Assembly: GCA_001683735.1 (NCBI GenBank)
Contig: LUGG01000004.1
Span: forward strand, 992,001-1,056,000
DNA from: Grifola frondosa
Taxonomy: Eukaryota; Basidiomycota; Agaricomycetes; Polyporales; Grifolaceae
Reading direction: 5' to 3'
DNA length: 64,000 bases
Part shown: positions 61,170 to 64,000 of the stretch, piece by piece
Numbering within the stretch: the stretch's first letter is position 1
Layout of the letters: the number at the start of each line of letters is the position of its first letter
Notes under the pieces: generated by a model
The model's database searches: none
What the model saw: only the letters and a program-made list of their open reading frames with translations
Told to the model about the DNA's origin: nothing
Position numbers and translations under genes: made by a program

Positions 61170-61859
61170 CTCAGTATCTGTTTTGTATTAAAATTTATGA
61201 GAACGGTATGTATCTGATGGTCGCTCGTGTACATTGTGACCGTAATCTCATCATTATAGTTCTGTCAGCTCCCCTCAATCAATGTTGTATCCATAGATTG
61301 GTGAAGCCATCACCAGTGCCGCTTCTCGGCAGACTAGCATCCTCCGCGATCATATGCTATATACACCATAACACTTATCGAAGGCTCACCATGCAGTTGT
61401 AGAGGTAGAGATGGTTCCTGCCGATCCGGGAATGTGCTACCACTCGTTCATTGAAAGTTGTAACCGGTAGCAGTACATACTAGTTCCGAGCTTCCTATCT
61501 AACAATCACTTATCGCGTTGAGGCTCGGGATCCCGCCTGTGCATCAAAGCTAATTCCTAACGCCTGAGGCTGTCAGGTTAGTCGTCATCCAAACATATGT
61601 GCTTACTTGCAACGGGACCACAATAGCACGATCGGGTACAGGTTGCTAATGCCGATCGCAAAGATCAACGAGGGTTGAGCGCGGAAGCACAAAAGAGGAC
61701 ACGGACAACATTGCAAGGGCTACATTATTATTGGAAATCAGTGCGCTCACTATATCAGATATGTTTAGTGCACATCAAGAATAGAAAATAAGATCAGCGG
61801 CTCAATGATCGACGAATAAACAAACAGTGGGCTGAAACCGCAAACAAAGTCTACAATCA
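61170..61859. other. Intergenic region
   Basis: About 690 bp upstream of the 3' end of the DOMON gene. Nothing recognised; AT-rich in the right half. Confidence 0.45.
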
Positions 61860-63671
61860 CTATGCTATGTGTATGGATACGGGAGCCACCTGCACCTCGC
61901 GCATCTCCGCCATGGCCGACACGCCCCCCACGCCCTCCGCGCCACCCCTCGGTAGCATATAGCTGAAAATATCGTGCGTCCCGTCGTCTGCGGCCCGCTC
62001 GTCACGATCCGCGGCTCGCCTGCGGGCGCCATCGGAGGTCGATTCGCGCTCGCGCAGGGGAATGGAGATAGGAGTTACATCTTGCAATGGCCAGTTCCAT
62101 CCCAATCGCTCCTGCGCGAGCTGTCTCCGAATGAATATGAAACCAACAGCATACGACGCCGCAAACGCCTGCGAAATCAAATTTCGTGAGGCACGCCACA
62201 GTCCGTGTTGAGTCCGGTAGAGCAGCACGCACCACCGCCCAAACAATGCACAGCGTCGATATGATCGTGCTGCTTCTAGCTCCGAGCGCTACATCACGAT
62301 CCACTCCGTTTTTAGTCTGCGCGCTGCCATATCAGACGCTGCGAAGCTGGTCGAGCCCCTCGACCAGACACACCTCGAAGATGGAGACTCCAATGATGGT
62401 CAGCCCGAGCATTCCATGTGCGATGTTGCGTGGCGGGTGTATCCTGCCTTCTTTGGGGAGGCGCATGTAAATCAGGGTCCCCAGTGACACTTGCATGACG
62501 AACAGCGCGAAGACGATGACACCGCAAATCTGTAAGCATCGGGCGAAGCGCAGGTCTAGGTCAGCAAAAGAATCCAACTCGGAGTTCTTGGTATTGCAGT
62601 ACCTGATGGACAGTCACAACGTGCGCTTTTCCCTGCTGTGCAACTGCTAGAGGCCCGAGAGCGAACCCGATTAAGATAATTGGAATTGCTAAAATTACGT
62701 TGATAAACCAGTGGACCCTGAACCAGCGGGCGGTGAAGACTCGCGCCCAACGTGCAACCAGCGCTGCTAAAGGAAGCAGTATCAGAAACCCCGCAGCTGA
62801 AAGCGCAGCGTGCGCGACAAGGACACTGTTATGTGAAGCCGACGCGGATGATGGTGGCGGCGATGAGGCTGCACCTGGAGTTGGAGTCCCGGCGGCCCCG
62901 GTAGCGGTGAGGGAAGACGCGGTCAAGTCCGATTGCGAAGGGATTGTAGTGGATGACGAGACAGGATTATCATCGTCATCGAGCTCTTTGGTGAGATTTA
63001 AACTCAACGGCCCGGCATCGAGATGCTGTTCTATGTTGGCAGACGGATCAGGAGCCGGAGGCGTTACGCCAAACGCCCATATGAGTTGCTGAATAGTGTC
63101 GTTGTTCTTCGCAATGTCAAAGGCTAGGACAGGAGCCACACCAGGCGACTAAAGAAGAGTACATCTTCTGGTTAGCGAAGAAGGTGCTGAATTCAATAGC
63201 ATAGACGCACAGGGTCCACGCGATTCGATAGCGTCGCCCGTCGAGGCGGAGCAGACACTGGTAATGGCTCAACTAAACCTGATGCTTGTCTCTGTGATAG
63301 GGTGACCGATCCGTTGGCATTGGGCCACAAAATCACCATTGGTGTATCAGCCATCTGAGAGCCGAACCCACTGAAGACGTCTGGTGAACTTCCACAATCT
63401 CCCATTATGCGCGGCACCTTACATTGCCATCCACCCCAGCTGGTTCAAAGATCGGAGTTCATCTGATTGGGTTGTGCGTGAGCTCCAGTTATCTTCTTGC
63501 AGCTTTGTGCCACGTACAGGTGACCAAGGAGCCGTTAACTGTTGCGTCCACGCACATCAAAGTCCCGCACCAAGAATCTCCTTGGAGCGTAGAAACTTCG
63601 GGGATGCAATAAGACGATAAGGTCAGGAGCAGCAACAAAAAGTTCGGCAGGAGAGCCAAGAAAACTATCAT
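61860..63671 (-). CDS. DOMON-domain and cytochrome b561 membrane protein
   Basis: Secretory-pathway redox protein with an N-terminal DOMON (heme- or sugar-binding) domain and a C-terminal cytochrome b561 module. A signal peptide (MIVFLALLPNFLLLLLTLSS) starts at 63671. Three exons then build the DOMON fold: VTYELRSLNQLGWMAIGFGS, SQMADTPMVILWPNANGSVT, PVLAFDIAKNNDTIQQLIWA. A Ser/Pro linker leads to the b561 helices: SVLVAHAALSAAGFLILLPL, FRVHWFINVILAIPIILIG, ICGVIVFALFVMQVSLGTL, RNIAHGMLGLTIIGVSIFEV and SSTIISTLCIVWAV joined to AFAASYAVGFIF. Conserved His in VAHAA, RVHW and NIAHG are candidate heme ligands. A cytosolic Arg-rich tail ends at 61860. Introns join in phase. An electron-transfer role is inferred from the family. 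Confidence 0.85.
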
Positions 63672-64000
63672 AGGTAGAGCAACAGCCAAGAGTAGTGGTC
63701 AGAGCAGAGAATACCGTGGAGAAGGATGAGATGATAGCATCCATCCGTCCTGAATGCTGCACGGTGCCCATGCCATATCGACTTTCTTGTTCTCATGGTC
63801 TGTCAGCTCTCGTGGAGCTGGGTCCTTTTCATAGCAGTTGGGAAAATCGGCGAATGTTTGTGTTGGAACCGGGCTTGGCGTTGTTGTCCATACCCGTCGC
63901 GGAAGCATGCATGGGAACTCAATAATGGGGACTCATTATGTAAGACGCACCACCCTTCTTTGACGCTTGTCTAAAATACAGGTTGTTGTAGGACTTCGAC
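63672..64000. other. 5' flank of the DOMON gene
   Basis: About 330 bp at the window edge. No reading frame with family resemblance; probably the promoter of the DOMON gene. Confidence 0.45.

Noticed and set aside
60746..61234. Minus-strand frame of 162 codons opposite the small membrane ORF
   Set aside because: No motif, and it overlaps another weak frame; neither has independent support.

Overview
The window is nuclear DNA of a filamentous basidiomycete, most likely an Agaricomycete. Genes sit close together on both strands and are cut by many introns of about 50-60 nt with GTRNGT donors and YAG acceptors. Typical fungal families are present: an UshA-type 5'-nucleotidase, a DOMON/cytochrome b561 protein, SMG6, TEL2, HID1 and cytochrome-type D-lactate dehydrogenase. 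There are no operons; neighbours are divergent or convergent pairs. All models were built by reading exons by eye, so splice sites away from conserved motifs are approximate.

Left part (1-26.9 kb): UBE2J-type E2 (partial), MRP10/mS37, two ATG8 genes tail to tail, an unidentified membrane-protein gene, RAD57, HID1, BMT2, DLD1, mitochondrial uL15, a UshA-type 5'-nucleotidase, a small conserved membrane protein, a 203-bp MITE-like insertion, TEL2 and an MFS transporter. The genes serve autophagy, mitochondrial translation and lactate oxidation, DNA repair and telomere/PIKK biology.

Middle part (27.2-50.6 kb): a Ser-rich unknown protein and ER glucosidase I (GH63), then an inverted duplication: NYN-domain protein (+), sulfate permease (+), TACO1 (-), sulfate permease (-), STRAP-like WD40 protein (+), NYN-domain protein (-). 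The two NYN genes and the two sulfate permeases face each other across the TACO1 gene.

Right part (51.4-64 kb): a decayed short-chain dehydrogenase, the NMD/telomere factor SMG6 with an intact PIN active site, a gene-poor stretch and a DOMON-cytochrome b561 gene.

Three patterns cut across the window. First, conserved genes carry about 17 single-base frameshifts, mostly next to short homopolymers; this looks like uncorrected sequencing error rather than mass pseudogenisation. Second, micro-exons of 6, 10, 12 and 21 nt are needed to restore conserved motifs in STRAP, the 5'-nucleotidase, UBE2J and DLD1. Third, CACGTG boxes recur just upstream of start codons.
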